Made by a program: the position numbers and the translations under genes
In this document: positions 40,441 to 51,282 of the stretch, piece after piece
Layout: each line of letters opens with the position of its first letter
How positions within the stretch are numbered: position 1 is the stretch's first letter
NCBI GenBank assembly: GCA_922989275.2
Contig: OV277867.1
Coordinates: 9,734,001-9,798,000, forward strand
Length of the DNA stretch: 64,000 bases
Direction of reading: 5' to 3'
DNA from: Gari tellinella
Taxonomy: Eukaryota; Mollusca; Bivalvia; Cardiida; Psammobiidae
Notes under the pieces: model-generated
The model's database searches: none
What the model was told of the DNA's origin: nothing
What the model saw: only the letters and a program-made list of their open reading frames with translations

Positions 40441-41354
40441 ATTAGCATATTTCTATACGAATACGACTGGATTCTCTGGTTTAGTTCATTAAATGTATTT
40501 GTCATCGGACAGCACACTTTGTATAACATCGTTTAACCGATAATATTTCCCTCGGCCCGTAATGCACTGACAGCTGCCGCCAAGTCACATGACTTATATC
40601 GATAGTTTCCTCAGTTTCCTCTTTGGGGCGTAGCACAGGTGGCATAGTTAACAACATTCACGTTTAGTGGTTTGTTTATAGTCTTTTTGACATTATTTGG
40701 CGCCACTTGAAACTACTCGTCGTATCAGAGTGTAACTGGTGTCACCCCTGTACAAAAATAACTCCATATAACACTTCAGTAAATTGTCAATATTCTACTA
40801 TCTCTACATGTATCCCTTTCCCTGACCTTCCGATCAATATATTGCCCCTGTTTTCCATGGAAACAGAAATTGGTACTATTAAGATTAAACTTTTCCATTT
40901 CACATTTCCAAGACCACAGTCAATATTTACTAAACGAACGTTGGTTCCCCGCCACATCACACCCAGCAACACCTCTATTTCAGCTAAAACAACAAATGAA
41001 TCTGCAATTAATCAGCACTTTCAATAAAACATATGACCATAAAACGCACACATCAATGTTTCACTATGCTATATTTAGGCACTCTACGACCCGGCACCTC
41101 CATACAGGTGTGACACAAACTTGGTTTCTTTTGATGGCAGACATGGCATTGGACGGAATGTCATATTTTACAAAAGCATCCATGGTTTAGTCGCTGTCCC
41201 CTTACAGTCAACTTTTCAGAAACCAGTGAGAATGACTCGGCTTATCCACCATCTCCTTCCATCAATTCCACACCTCTGTTAACTCTTTTAAGTATTCGTA
41301 CTTCCCATGTGGGGTGCTCATGTGAAATAACCTTCCAACAAACCATCTTGCAGT
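40441..41354. other. 0.9-kb gap without a supported gene
   Basis: ORFs of 106 aa (40707-41027, 40870-41190) overlap in different frames and show no motif. TTATTTGGCGCCACTTGAAA near 40693 has a primer-binding-site look, but no LTR pair was found. Confidence 0.35.
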
Positions 41355-41603
41355 TACAGTGGAGAAAACGTTATTCATTCCCAATAAACGCGTTTACGGT
41401 AAAACTATTATTGCCGTGTAAACAGTTTGGAGCCAGATCAGACGCCGGGTAACCCGGTGTCTGATCAGGCTCCAAACTGTTTGCCATCAAGATAAACATT
41501 AACTATCCGAATTTTCCAAAAGTTTCACTTTTCTACGTTTTAGTGCTTTGCGTTTGCGTACGTTTGCGTTTAAATGGGCAAGAATAACGTTTTCTCCACT
41601 GTA
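41355..41603 (-). mobile_element. Family A element, reverse
   Basis: 249 bp; AAAACG/CGTTTT. ATTCATTCCC replaces ATTCTTTCCC, and the apex reads GACGCCGGGTAACCCGGTGTC. First complete copy after the 11-kb gap. Confidence 0.92.
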
Positions 41604-42175
41604 GACCTTGAGGGGTTTATTAAGCCATTATTTCCATCTCTTAATTCAAACCGCTCTGAAATAATGGTTTTAATCTGATTTTATTTTCACTTTGTTTTAA
41701 CACCTGACTCACTTTACTCTTTCTATATATCTTGCTTTCGAAGCCTTACCATACGCAACTTTTATAACCTTTACTCTTGTACGACGCCCACATTGCATGC
41801 AAGAAATACGCGAAAGCGGCGTTCGGCATCGTATAAAGAAAGAAAGATCAACTAAAGCAGTGTGTAAGTAAGTAACTAAGTAAGTAAATATTTTATTATT
41901 GTGACATATGCAAAGTACATAATGTTTTTAACAAAATATTGTTTAAATACAAACAATTTGCACCCGTGTGTATTTATTACTTTCTATTCCTGGTTAGAAA
42001 CTGATACCAGGCCCGTCAGACGGATCTGTAACATTTGCAATTGTTACAAACGGTACATTCAATGCAAAAGATATTTGTGGTTTATAAACTCTAATACTTG
42101 CCGATGATGTTTCAAGTATGCTGATTTTACAGCTGCAACGACAAAGTAATTGCATTTTTGGATTTTGCGATTATT
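41604..42175. other. Gap without a supported gene
   Basis: An AAGTAAGTAACTAAGTAAG microsatellite at ~41866, then TAAATATTTTATTATTGTGA, possibly a LINE 3' end. Nothing else. Confidence 0.4.
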
Positions 42176-42318
42176 TTAATCCTTTCATTGTAAACTTTAT
42201 CATGAGTTTGTAACCCCATCACCAGTTCATTATTGTTATCTGCAATATCGTTTCAAAGTTAGAGTTAGGGTCGTAAGACTTGTCGAAAAGTCGAAACGAG
42301 TGTCAAACAGTTTGGATT
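42176..42318. mobile_element. Family C element, left half only
   Basis: TTAATCCTTTCATTGTAAAC, CACCAGTTCATTATTGTTAT, GTTTCAAAGTTAGAGTTAGG and ACGAGTGTCAAACAGTTTGG; breaks off inside the core. Confidence 0.7.
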
Positions 42319-42547
42319 CTAAAAACGAGCCAAGTGTCCTCAGTAAAGGTGGCCGTTGACTTGAAAAGTAGTATTAATAAAATCAATATAGATCAACATG
42401 TATTTGAAGTTGTTTCAGTGTAAATGACGACAAAACCTTCACTGGTAGAGGCGCAAGAATGTGCTTAAAATAAACACCAGTCGCTATTTCATATAGTGTT
42501 GCATATCATTGAGCGTTCGGTCAATTCCATCGGCATGGGCGTTGTAC

Positions 42548-42807
42548 TACAGTGGATAATCTGCTATTCTTTCCCGTTTAAACGAAACGAAACGAAACGA
42601 AACGCAAACGCAAAACACTAAAACGTAGAAAAGTGAAACTTTTGGACAATTCTGGTAATTCATGTTTATCTTGACGGTAAACAGTTTGGAGCCTGATCAG
42701 ACGCCGGGTTACCCGGCGTCTGATCTGGCTCCAAACTGTTTGCAATAGAAATAATAGTTTTTGCGTAAACGCGTTTATTGGGAAAGAATAACGTTTTCTC
42801 CACTGTA
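42548..42807 (+). mobile_element. Family A element, forward, expanded arm
   Basis: 260 bp; left AATCTGC, right CGTTTT. The left arm has an ACGAA expansion (CGAAACGAAACGAAACG), accounting for the extra length. Confidence 0.92.
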
Positions 42808-42988
42808 AGTGCAAGTTCATTCTGAGTGAAGTACATAATCATGCCAAATATGAACTGTCTATCACATGTAGTTCCAAAGTTATGACCAAGGGGAACATTG
42901 TGGACAGAAGGACAAACTAACCCCCGACAAACAAACACTACACCGGTAAAACAAAACCATTGTGTCACAGATCGTCGAGCAGGGAGTA

Positions 42989-43197
42989 TACAGAGCAGAA
43001 TACTGGACTTATTTCCGTTTAAACGCAAACGAAACACTAACACATTGCAATAACATTAAAAATGACAACTTTTGACAGTTCTGCCTATTCATTTTAGTCT
43101 TGAGTCGCAATCAGTTTTGAGTCTAATCAGACACCAGAAAAATATAGTTAAAGCGTAAACGCGTTTATTGGGAAAGAACGGTGTTTTCTCCACAGTA
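42989..43197 (+). mobile_element. Family A element, degraded
   Basis: TACAGAGCAGAATACTGG at the left, GTTTAAACGCAAACGAAAC, AATCAGTTTTGAGTCTAATC with the right half of the core lost, then AAGCGTAAACGCGTTTATTG and TTTTCTCCACAGTA. Confidence 0.75.
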
Positions 43198-43489
43198 TAA
43201 AATGAAATAATTTTGGAAATTTACGACTCAAAATGAGTTGGTGTAATTAGGATATCAAATTTTTTAAAAGAGGAACCTTATTTTATCCCGCTTAAGTGCA
43301 TGTTAGATATAAATCTCAAAATAATATTTCAATCAGAAATTTGACGTCTCAACTGGATCCAAACTGTGCGACAGTTAGATAGTATTTTCTTGAAGAACAT
43401 AAAAGTAAATCGTTCTTTAGAACTACATATATTAAAGACGACAACGCTTGCAAACAATTAAAGAATAGATTTGATGTGCCAGTTTGTTT

Positions 43490-43706
43490 TGATTTTACGA
43501 CGCTTTCAACCGAATTTCAGTCATATCGCGACGTCCAGCTAGTTACAGGTGGAGGAAGACCCCACAAGTCCTTTATGCACTGTTCCAGTCACAAATTGGC
43601 AACTGGGGAGAACCACGGAACGTCCGCAAGCCAGCTGGAAGGAATCAGAACGATCCTACTGGGATTCAAACTCACAGCGGTGAGGAGCTTAGAGATGTTA
43701 GAATAG
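43490..43706 (+). repeat. Dispersed repeat with conserved AGGTGGAGGAAGACCCC
   Basis: GTTACAGGTGGAGGAAGACC, CGCAAGCCAGCTGGAAGG and TGGGATTCAAACTCACAGCG. I recall this text as a widely dispersed bivalve repeat. The 76-aa ORF through it (43476-43706) is therefore unlikely to be a gene. Confidence 0.5.
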
Positions 43707-44305
43707 AAGACGTTGTTCATTAAGTATAAACAAAACTAAGAAAAGACATAATGTACAAAAGTGCAGAAAATGAAAAGGTCTTTTTTCTAATTTTTGTTTT
43801 ATCTGAGTGGCAAACGGGTAAGATACTGATCAATTCAATTCAATGTTTTTATTGACATTAAACATATACAATGTTCATAGCCATATAACATATTACTGTA
43901 GTATGAACATGGCTTGCAATAAATAAATATCTAGTACAATATCAGGAAACACAATTAGCAGGAGAAAAGTATGAACTATGTGTTATTTAGCATTCAGTTG
44001 TATATATATTGTAGAATATATATGATAAACTGACATTATTTATAAATAAACTAAGGTCTATAAAATATCACAAAATAACAAGAAATATACTTTTTTACCC
44101 TCTGCTCTTAATTTAGATTTAAGGATAGTGTTATAATTTTGAATTACAATTATATTTTCATCATATTTCATTAGATCTATATCTATTCATATATATTATA
44201 TGAGTGTGTTGATAAGTTTGAATCCTGAGAAGAAGACAGTTGTTTCCGTCTTATCAGGATCCAAACCTATTGAAGGCAAAAATTGTTTTGCTGTTTCATA
44301 ATAAA
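43707..44305. other. AT-rich gap with possible LINE 3' end
   Basis: CAATGTTTTTATTGACATTA, AACATATACAATGTTCATAG and ATGAACATGGCTTGC look like the 3' tail of a non-LTR element. GAATCCTGAGAAGAAGACAG / CTTATCAGGATCCAAACC at 44220-44268 is a core-like hairpin. Confidence 0.45.
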
Positions 44306-44555
44306 TACAGTGGAGAATCTGTTATTCTTTCCCGTTTAAACGCAAACGTACGCAAACGCAAAGCACTAAAACGTAGAAAAGTACAACTTTTTGACAATTC
44401 TGTTGATTCATGTTTATCTTGGTGGCAAACAGTTTGGAGCCTGATCAGACGCCGGGTTACCCGGCGTCTGATCTGGCTCCAAACTGTTTGCACTGCAAAT
44501 AATAGTTTTAGCGTAAACGCGTTTATTGGGAAAGAATAACGATTTCTCCACTGTA
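44306..44555 (+). mobile_element. Family A element, forward
   Basis: 250 bp; left AATCTG, right ACGATTTCTCCACTG, a third end variant. Confidence 0.93.
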
Positions 44556-44691
44556 CTGATGAATGAACAAAGGTGCTTTAACCCTTGTTTCCCAGATCAG
44601 ACGCCTCGTTGCAATGCAATGGACACACTTTTTAGCATAGACACGTTTAGTAGGGACGAATAACGTATCTTTTACTGAAGCATGTTCAAGG

Positions 44692-45228
44692 TTATCCCTC
44701 TCTACTACGGCACTCCGAACATCGATTCCCTTCCTATATTAATGCTTGTCGTTGTTCCCCAAATGTCTAAAGCTTTCATTGCTGAACAATCGCCTGGTTA
44801 AAATTGTCGTTTGCTGTATTTCTTTCTTTGAAATTTTATAGAAAAACAAATCATAATGACGAGTTATAAACAGCTTAAATCCATATCAGACATCGCGTTA
44901 CGCGTTGGATTCAATCCCTACCTAAAACACACCAAATCTTCGTCTCCTATTGGTTGTTGTTGTACAGTGGAGAATCTGTTATTCTTTCCCGTTTAAACGC
45001 AAACGTACGCAAACGCAAAGCACTAAAACGTAGAAAAGTACAACTTATGGACACTTCTGATTATTCATGTTTATCTTGGTGGCAAACAGTTTGGAGCCTG
45101 ATCAGACGCCGGGTAACCCGGCGTCTGATCAGGCTCCAAACTGTTTGTAATAGAAATAATAGTTTTAGCGTAAACGCGTTTATTGGGAAAGAATAACGTT
45201 TTCTCCACTGTAGAGAGGGAGCACTGTA
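44692..45228. mobile_element. Family I element, copy 3, split by family A
   Basis: GTTATCCCTCTCTACTACGG at the left, GATTCCCTTCCTATATTAAT, TTGTCGTTTGCTGTATTTC, AAACAGCTTAAATCCATATC, CATCGCGTTACGCG, then CCTATTGGTTGTTGTTG, family A, and finally TAGAGAGGGAGCACTGTA. Removing family A restores the GTTGTAGAGAGGGA end seen at 15607-15620. Confidence 0.85.
44963..45212 (+). mobile_element. Family A element nested in family I, mixed ends
   Basis: 250 bp; left AATCTG, right CGTTTT. The usual single stem mismatch is absent: the core is GGAGCCTGATC...GATCAGGCTCC with apex GGGTAACCC, fully symmetric. Inserted exactly at the TA inside the right terminus of family I. Confidence 0.95.
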
Positions 45229-45590
45229 TTATCATGTTGTTGTCAAACTTCACAAAAGCACACATGGCGTGATGAATAATTGGTAAAATCATTTTTCAAA
45301 GAACATAATTTCCTCGACAAAATTAATTTCACTTTTTACAGAATTGCTTGACCCTATTCAAGTTCATTGACAATATACCGGTATTAGACTGATATACGAG
45401 CAATTATAGTGATCAGCAAGACCATACTAACTGTGTTTTTCCAAAGCACTTCAAAAACAATCCTCAGAACACCTCGGATATTGTGCTAAACATTATCATT
45501 TAACATACATCAAACAAATTTGTTGAAAGAGCTACGAAGTGGTGTATATGACTAAATTAGAAAGCTCAATCCCTAACTATCGTCACATCT
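45229..45590. other. Gap without a supported gene
   Basis: AT-rich, no repeat copy recognised. Confidence 0.4.
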
Positions 45591-45840
45591 TACAGTGGAG
45601 AATCTGTTATTCTTTTCCGTTTAAACGCAAACGTACGCAAACGCATTGCACTAAAACACTGAAAAGGACAACTTATCGACACTTTTGACTATTCATGTTG
45701 ATCTGAGTGGCAAACAGTTTGGAGCCTGGTCAGACGCCGGGTTACCCGGTATCTGATCTGGCTCCAAACTGTTTGCAATTTAAGTAATAGATTTAGAGTA
45801 AACGCGTTTATTGGGAAAGAATACCGTTTTCTCCACTGTA
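45591..45840 (+). mobile_element. Family A element, forward
   Basis: 250 bp; left AATCTG, right CCGTTTT. Apex partner arm has GGTATCTGATC in place of GGCGTCTGATC; right arm ATTTAGAGTAAACGCG. Confidence 0.92.
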
Positions 45841-45979
45841 ACACCCTGCTAGTTCTGGCAGTAGCTGTATTGTATCTTCCCCAATCCCACTGTGGTATTG
45901 GTCCGAAATGTTTGTCATTTACAAATGAATACGTTTCAGAATTTTCCACATTTGATTGATTTGCATTTATGTTTCATTT

Positions 45980-46164
45980 CTTCTAAACGGGAAAGAATAA
46001 CGTATTTGGGCAACCCGGCGTCTGATCAATCAGGCACCAAACGTTTGCCACTAAGATCTACATGAAAATTCAAAATTGGTAACAAGTTGCCATTTTCTAT
46101 CTTTAATTAGATCAAATGCGTTTTCGTTAATTTACGAACATTTTAAACAGTCTTCTTTACTGTT
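45980..46164 (-). mobile_element. Family A element, degraded and rearranged
   Basis: Begins with an outward arm AAACGGGAAAGAATAACG, jumps to GGGCAACCCGGCGTCTGATC, then continues GCCACTAAGATCTACATGAA and ends CTTCTTTACTGTT. Confidence 0.6.
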
Positions 46165-46223
46165 ACACAATGCAATCTTTGATCGTAACATCGGATAGCT
46201 GTTTTGGTATAATTAATAATTAT

Positions 46224-46434
46224 TACCGTTGAACTTCGATAAAACGAACTCGGTTAGGTCTAACATACCCGTAGTTCAAAGTTAAAACGTGGCTAAGCCA
46301 CTTTAAAATAACTTTAAAATAACTTTAAAATACGGGTATGTTCGACTTAACCGAGCATGAAATAATGCAATTCATATGTCGACAAAACGGATAGTTCGAA
46401 TTAAGCGAGTTCAAGATATGGAAGTTCGACTGTA
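46224..46434. mobile_element. Family E element, CAGTCGAACTTC ends
   Basis: Left TACCGTTGAACTTCGATAAA, right ATATGGAAGTTCGACTGTA, forming a ~30-bp imperfect TIR in TA sites. The inner inverted pair TAACATACCCG / CGGGTATGTTCG encloses three ACTTTAAAATA units. Single copy here. An ORF starting inside it (46376) is not supported. Confidence 0.75.
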
Positions 46435-46923
46435 TAATGTTTCCAGGTTAATTAATCTACACAATATTCCCCGCACGGTGCCCCGCCGTTCATTTACATA
46501 CAGTCGACCTATCGACTCGGAACAGGTTTATCTTGGCTCGTGTATCGATCAGAAAGCAACAGTTGGTACAATGCTATTCAGTCGCATTCTGTTCGTATAA
46601 TAACGTAGAGAGCCCTTGATAACATTCGAACAACCTGAGATAAGAATTAACAGTGTAGCTTGAAATGGACATGAACACTTCGTCGCTATATATGGATTTA
46701 GGGACGTTATGTTAGTTCCATATGTGTTTGAGGGACGGCCTAGCTGAGGAAAGAAACGATAACATATAACCTAAGTACTAAGTGAGTCTATATTAAGACT
46801 ATCTTTGGTAAGGGAAAGTGGTGATTGGGAATTTTAATAAAGTGGTGATGGACATTTTCGTTTGTTTTGCTTTCTATATTTTCATATTCCTTGTACTTTT
46901 ACCTTTCCGCCATAGCTTGCGTT
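46435..46923. other. Gap without a supported gene
   Basis: ORFs at 46376-46600 and 46818-47021 run into the E and H elements and lack other support. Confidence 0.4.
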
Positions 46924-47036
46924 CAGTATTGAAGACAGAGTGTTGCTTAAAGCATGCTGAAAGTAGAGTAGAATGCTCCATCAGGAGCATTCTTCTTTAC
47001 GTTCAGCTTGCTTTAAGCTAACATCTGCTAGGATAT
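46924..47036. repeat. Family H element
   Basis: AGTATTGAAGACAGAGTGTT, GCTTAAAGCATGCTGAAAGT, apex GAATGCTCCATCAGGAGCATTC, then AGCTTGCTTTAAGCTAACAT and CTGCTAGGATATG. The apex GCTCC.GGAGC is the family D type. Confidence 0.8.
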
Positions 47037-47044
47037 GTTTTTCG

Positions 47045-47180
47045 TTTTGAAGATGGGTGATCACTTAAGATTGTAGTTGACATTAAAGCAGAATACGCTT
47101 TAAGACGCATTCTGATTTACGTTCATATGATATTGTTTTAAGCTACCACCTGCAAGGATATAGAAACTGTTTCCTATAGT
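47045..47180. repeat. Family H element, adjacent second copy
   Basis: TTTTGAAGATGGGTGATCAC, CAGAATACGCTTTAAGACGC, GCTACCACCTGCAAGGATAT; apex of the GCGCC-type. Follows the previous copy head to tail. Confidence 0.75.
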
Positions 47181-47525
47181 GCATATTCAGCGGAACTCTT
47201 TTCTTCAGTGGTGAAATAAATTAAGTCGTAAAATGCGTAGCGGTGGTGGAGTGGGTTAAGCATAGACATTTATAGTTTTTTGCCTAATTTTCACGACTGT
47301 TCATTCCCTTTGACGATCAAATGACATGCTTTTGCTAAAATCCAAATTTGACTCGAAACCTTTTAAACTCTTTCGTTGCATATGACATAATTACTGACGT
47401 ATATAATCAATTTTGGTTTTTACCCGACGATTTATAATTCGGTGTCTGATCAGTATCCAAACTGACACTCTAATTCTGAAATGCCCATATATTTAGAGGA
47501 CGAAGACAGGTTCCTTCATACAGTG
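47181..47525. other. Gap with a core trace
   Basis: GTGTCTGATCAGTATCCAAA at ~47442 is a fragment of the shared core. Nothing else supported. Confidence 0.4.
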
Positions 47526-47771
47526 CAGGGGCCGTTTCATAAAACTTCGTACGAAAAAATCGATCGTAAGTCAGAACTTTAAAATGCATTTAATTTCTTA
47601 TTTCTCTATTTAATCCGGTCTTGTGACATATTTTTTGAATCGTCTTTTCAAGACGATTCCAAAAATATGTCACAAGACAGGATTAGATGGAGAAATTAAA
47701 AGATATTGAGACTTTTATAATCAGACTTACGACAACATTTGTCGTACGAAGTTTTATGAAACGGGCCCCAG
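47526..47771. mobile_element. Family F element abutting family A remnant
   Basis: Ends CAGGGGCCGTTTCATAAAAC and ATGAAACGGGCCCCAG. The stem is CTTGTGACATATTTTTTGAA / CCAAAAATATGTCACAAG. Flanked by TACAGTG on the left and GAGACGGCATTCT on the right, which together resemble a family A terminus. Confidence 0.85.
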
Positions 47772-48186
47772 GAGACGGCATTCTCTCTCGTTTAAACGCA
47801 AACGAAACGTAAAGCGCGTTGCAATAAAATATTGACAAGGGCAACTTCTTGACAACTTTGAATGTTCATTTTAATCTGAACGGCAAACAGTTTGAAGCCG
47901 AATCAGACGCCGGGTTACCCGGCGTCTTATCTGGCTCAAATATGTTTACAATAGATATAATAAAATTAAGTGTGTTTATGCTAAAACATTACTTTCATTG
48001 CAAACAGAGAGGACTCGTTTTAGCCGCTGGGTAATACGGCTTCTTACCAATATCAAAACCGTTTGCCACTCAGACAAAACTAAATATTCAGACTTTTAAA
48101 AGGCTGTTGTTTTCTACATTTTATTAAATTGCGTTGGCGTTTAGTTCAGATTAATCAGGAAAAGAATAGCATTTTCTCCATTGTAG
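47772..48186. mobile_element. Two degraded family A copies
   Basis: Forward piece to ~47975 (GTTTAAACGCAAACGAAACG, core GACGCCGGGTTACCCGGCGTC) and a second, reverse piece from there (GTGTTTATGCTAAAACATTA, CCGCTGGGTAATACGG, then GCGTTGGCGTTTAG and CATTTTCTCCATTGTA). Confidence 0.7.
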
Positions 48187-48255
48187 CTGTGAAACAAAAC
48201 ACAATCATCAGCCGGGTTACCAGAAGACGTCATTTGAGATGCAGCAGTGAGGATC

Positions 48256-48501
48256 CAGGGGCCCGTTTCATAAAACTTCCTACGACAAATGTTATCGTAA
48301 TGCAGATTATAAAAATCTCAATTATAATTTATTTCTCCATCTACCTCTGTCTTGTGACATCTCTTTGGAATCGTCTTTTCAAGACGATTCCAAAGAGATG
48401 TCACAAGACATGATTAGATAGAGAAATCAGAAATTGAATTATTTTAAAGTTTTGACTTACGACAACATTTGTCGTAAGAAGTTTTATGAAACGGGGCCCA
48501 G
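48256..48501. mobile_element. Family F element
   Basis: CAGGGGCCCGTTTCATAAAA to TTTTATGAAACGGGGCCCAG. Stem TTTGGAATCGTCTTTTCAAG / CGATTCCAAAGAG is near-perfect; AAATGTTATCGTAA and ACATTTGTCGTAAG are the subterminal dyads. Confidence 0.92.
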
Positions 48502-48520
48502 AACTGCTGTAGAGTTGGGA

Positions 48521-48700
48521 TACAGTGGAGAAGACGTTAATCGTTCCCAATAAACCGCGTTTACGCTAAAACAATTAATTGCCAAATGCAAATAGTTCGG
48601 GGATCAGATCAAAATGTTATCCGGCGTCTGATCTGGCTCCAAACTGACTGCCCCACAGATTACAATGAATAGACGAAAGTGTCACCAATTAGTCATTTCA
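48521..48700 (-). mobile_element. Family A element, degraded
   Basis: TACAGTGGAGAAGACGTTAA and CCAATAAACCGCGTTTACGC preserved. The core has lost its left half (CAAAATGTTATCCGGCGTCTG). Right terminus not recognisable. Confidence 0.7.
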
Positions 48701-48842
48701 CCATTTCATTGCAATGAATATGAGTTTGGTGTACGTTTAACTCATTATCCCCTGAAACTTTCAATGGACAATTCCAATTTACAATAAAGGATGGTCCATT
48801 TTAGACATTTTAGGTTGGTTGTTTATAATATATTGCAAAATT

Positions 48843-48912
48843 ACAAACAGTGAAGTCCCTGATTAGAGGGCTCCTGCAGGAGCCATCTTATCTGGAACTT
48901 CACTGTTTGCAT
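48843..48912. repeat. Solo hairpin core, GGAGC apex
   Basis: ACAAACAGTGAAGTCCCTGA, GGGCTCCTGCAGGAGCC and TGGAACTTCACTGTTTGC. It has the CAAACAGT outer stem of the shared core but the GCTCC.GGAGC apex of family D. Confidence 0.8.
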
Positions 48913-49112
48913 TAGACAAGTGAACTCTTCACAGGTACACTTTTGGTAAACGACGCATATATGCGTCACTAGGGCTAAATGAGTTAAACAGGAAAGAATA
49001 AAGTCTTTTCCACTTTATGTACCCTTGTTATAGGTGCAAAGGACAAAACAATCCAAACGATCTCAAATAACTGATGTTTGTCTTATATTAAAAGTTTAGA
49101 GCCCGACGTCAG

Positions 49113-49367
49113 GTCTGTGCCCGTTTCATCAAACGTCGTACGACAAATGTTGTCTTAAGTCAGATTATAAAAGCCTCAATTAGTATTTGTTTCTCCATCT
49201 AATACTGCATTGTGACATCTCTTTGCTTTGGAATCGTCTTGAAAAGACAATTCCAAAAAGATGTCACAGTGGAATGATTAGATAGAGAAATCAGAAATTA
49301 AATGTATCCTAAAGTTTTGACCTACGACCGGTTTTTGTCGTACGAAGTTTTATGAAACGGGCCCCTG
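49113..49367. mobile_element. Family F element
   Basis: Left end worn (TCTGTGCCCGTTTCATCAAA), right TTTTATGAAACGGGCCCC. Stem contains a small CTTTG duplication (CTCTTTGCTTTGGAATCG). Confidence 0.88.
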
Positions 49368-50892
49368 GTTCGAGACTGTTTGCGATGGTTATAAGTCCTC
49401 CTTACATGTCCCGAATTACAATTCGTGAACGTGAAAGAAATTTAGGTTGAAATCCAAACACCTAGTTATTCGGCAACTGCTTTGGTATCCGATTGTTTCA
49501 AAAGTTGATTTAATCAATTTCATTCTGAGAATTAGTATTATTAACTTATTCTACCATTAAACGTCTAATGGATAAGTCAAGTCAAGTTAGTGATGCAATC
49601 AAGTCCATATTTAACTATTTAACGTTGTATTTGATGATATACATGGACTATTTAAATTTAATGATAAACAGCATAGACCCTGATCAGATGGCTCTTAGAG
49701 GTCTCTCAGAAGACGTAAATGCATGCAACAAGGGTAGAGTGGGATAATATCAACTTCCGGTATACATGTACCTGGCTATTAAGATTGAATATTTTATTCA
49801 TATTTCATAACCTCGAAATTAACATAAAATGTCAGCCTACATGTATTTTCTTCTTAAAGTCTTCATCTTATCCGAATAGTTTGAAATGCAGAAAATGCAC
49901 ACATGAAAAACAAGAATTGGTTATTATGCAATAAACTAATGTATATACTTCATACAGCCTTTAAATGTCATTAAATAATATCAAGGAAGCTTGTTCAACA
50001 ACCCTGGAATCGACCGCCGCTACACCCTCTCTAAGCATCGTGTCACTTTCTTGACCGTCCGACAATTATTCGTAATATTAATCATACAGAATCGTATTGT
50101 TTTAAATCTTTTCACTGTTTCTGCTAACACAGTTCTCAAAAGTAATCCTTTTTCGAATTGAATATACTGATAATGTCCTACGATATTATTGAGTTTTGCT
50201 TTCTTGAGCGGATGGAGACTGAGTAAAAGTTTTGGAAACTCGACGCTGACTATAGATGGTGTCACAGATTGAAACCATCATACATGAAATATTTCATCAT
50301 TGTATAAAGCAGGACTTGTTTGGAACATTTCCATCAACACATGCACCGCATGTGCATGCCTAGATACACCTACATAAATGTATTTATCCTGTCACGTGCC
50401 TATTTTCCTGACGGATAAAGGGGTGATAGATAAACTTTGCTTTATTATGCTATGTGGTCACATGACCGATGTTATTATGTCAAGTGGTCACATGACCTGT
50501 AGCCGGAACTATTTTTACACCGAGAGACGCTCATTTTTCCCGCTGTGAGTAAAATATTCTAAATCTCTTATCAACAGAATCCTGACGTGTAACGACGCTT
50601 ATTCGAAGTATTCGTTGCAATCAAATGTTTGAGAGTACGCACAAGTCGCTTGCTGCGATACTTCTATAATCGTCCACCTTTTAGATGTCCTGAGTAAAAA
50701 TACACTAGATTGTTAAAGGTTCTTTTATTTCTTTTCAACGTTACCAGGATGTGACGTCACCGGCGTCATCTATATAATAGCGCGCTTTCCTACAATAACA
50801 TTTCTAGTTCTTTAGCGAGAATCTTAGAGCAAAAATGACTCTAGCGCTAAAAAACCCATTCTCTATATATATTGCTATTGTGACAAGGATAA
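49368..50892. other. 1.5-kb gap without a supported gene
   Basis: A core trace at ~49670 (ACAGCATAGACCCTGATCAG, GGCTCTTAGAGG). A minus-strand 81-aa ORF (50020-50265) has fair composition (SIVSVEFPKLLLSLHPLKK) but no recognised family. CAAGTGGTCACATGACC and TGTGGTCACATGACC recur at ~50455 and 50481. TGACGTCACCGGCGTCATC at 50752 with TATATAATAGCGCGC reads promoter-like or element-like. Confidence 0.35.
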
Positions 50893-51041
50893 ATAGAATA
50901 TTTGGTGACTAGCTTTGAATGAGAACTGTTATCTGGCTCGGCTTCTGAAAATATCAGGTTCGCCTGCGGCTCACCAGATATATTTATACGCCTTGCCAGA
51001 TAACATTTCTCATTCAAAGCTAGTCACCAAATATTCTCTAT
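50893..51041. repeat. 149-bp hairpin
   Basis: ATAGAATATTTGGTGACTAG, CTTTGAATGAGAA and TTATCTGGC pair with the complement ending AGTCACCAAATATTCTCTAT; the loop is GCCTGCGGC. Confidence 0.85.
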
Positions 51042-51066
51042 ATGTAAATATGACAACATACGCCAA

Positions 51067-51140
51067 GGTACATCGGAGAAGACTTTATTCTTTCCTTTTA
51101 GGAGCGTTTATGCTAAAACTATTCATTTCAATTTTAAACT
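51067..51140 (-). mobile_element. Family A left-end fragment
   Basis: GTACATCGGAGAAGACTTTA, CCTTTTAGGAGCGTTTATGC, TAAAACTATTC; stops before the core. Confidence 0.65.
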
Positions 51141-51282
51141 AGTATCATCCATACAATTATTTCATATTAAATTCATGTATCGGACCACTCCATTGCTCAG
51201 AACAACTTCACCAGCATATGCACACCATTTGGATTCAGAAAAAACACCGCATTAGACTGCGTCTGATCATGATCAGGATGTT

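Noticed and set aside
40690..41350. LTR retrotransposon suggested by TTTGGCGCCACTTG
   Set aside because: No paired long terminal repeats, polyprotein frame or polypurine tract found.
43476..43706. 76-aa ORF with GGGRPHKSF
   Set aside because: The underlying DNA looks like a widely dispersed repeat, so coding is not supported.
46376..46600. 74-aa ORF starting near 46.4 kb
   Set aside because: Its first third is the right terminal repeat of the family E element.
50020..50265. 81-aa minus-strand ORF (SIVSVEFPKLLLSLHPLKK)
   Set aside because: Better composition than most, but its start is a GTG, there is an upstream stop nearby, and no splice sites or family resemblance could be defended.
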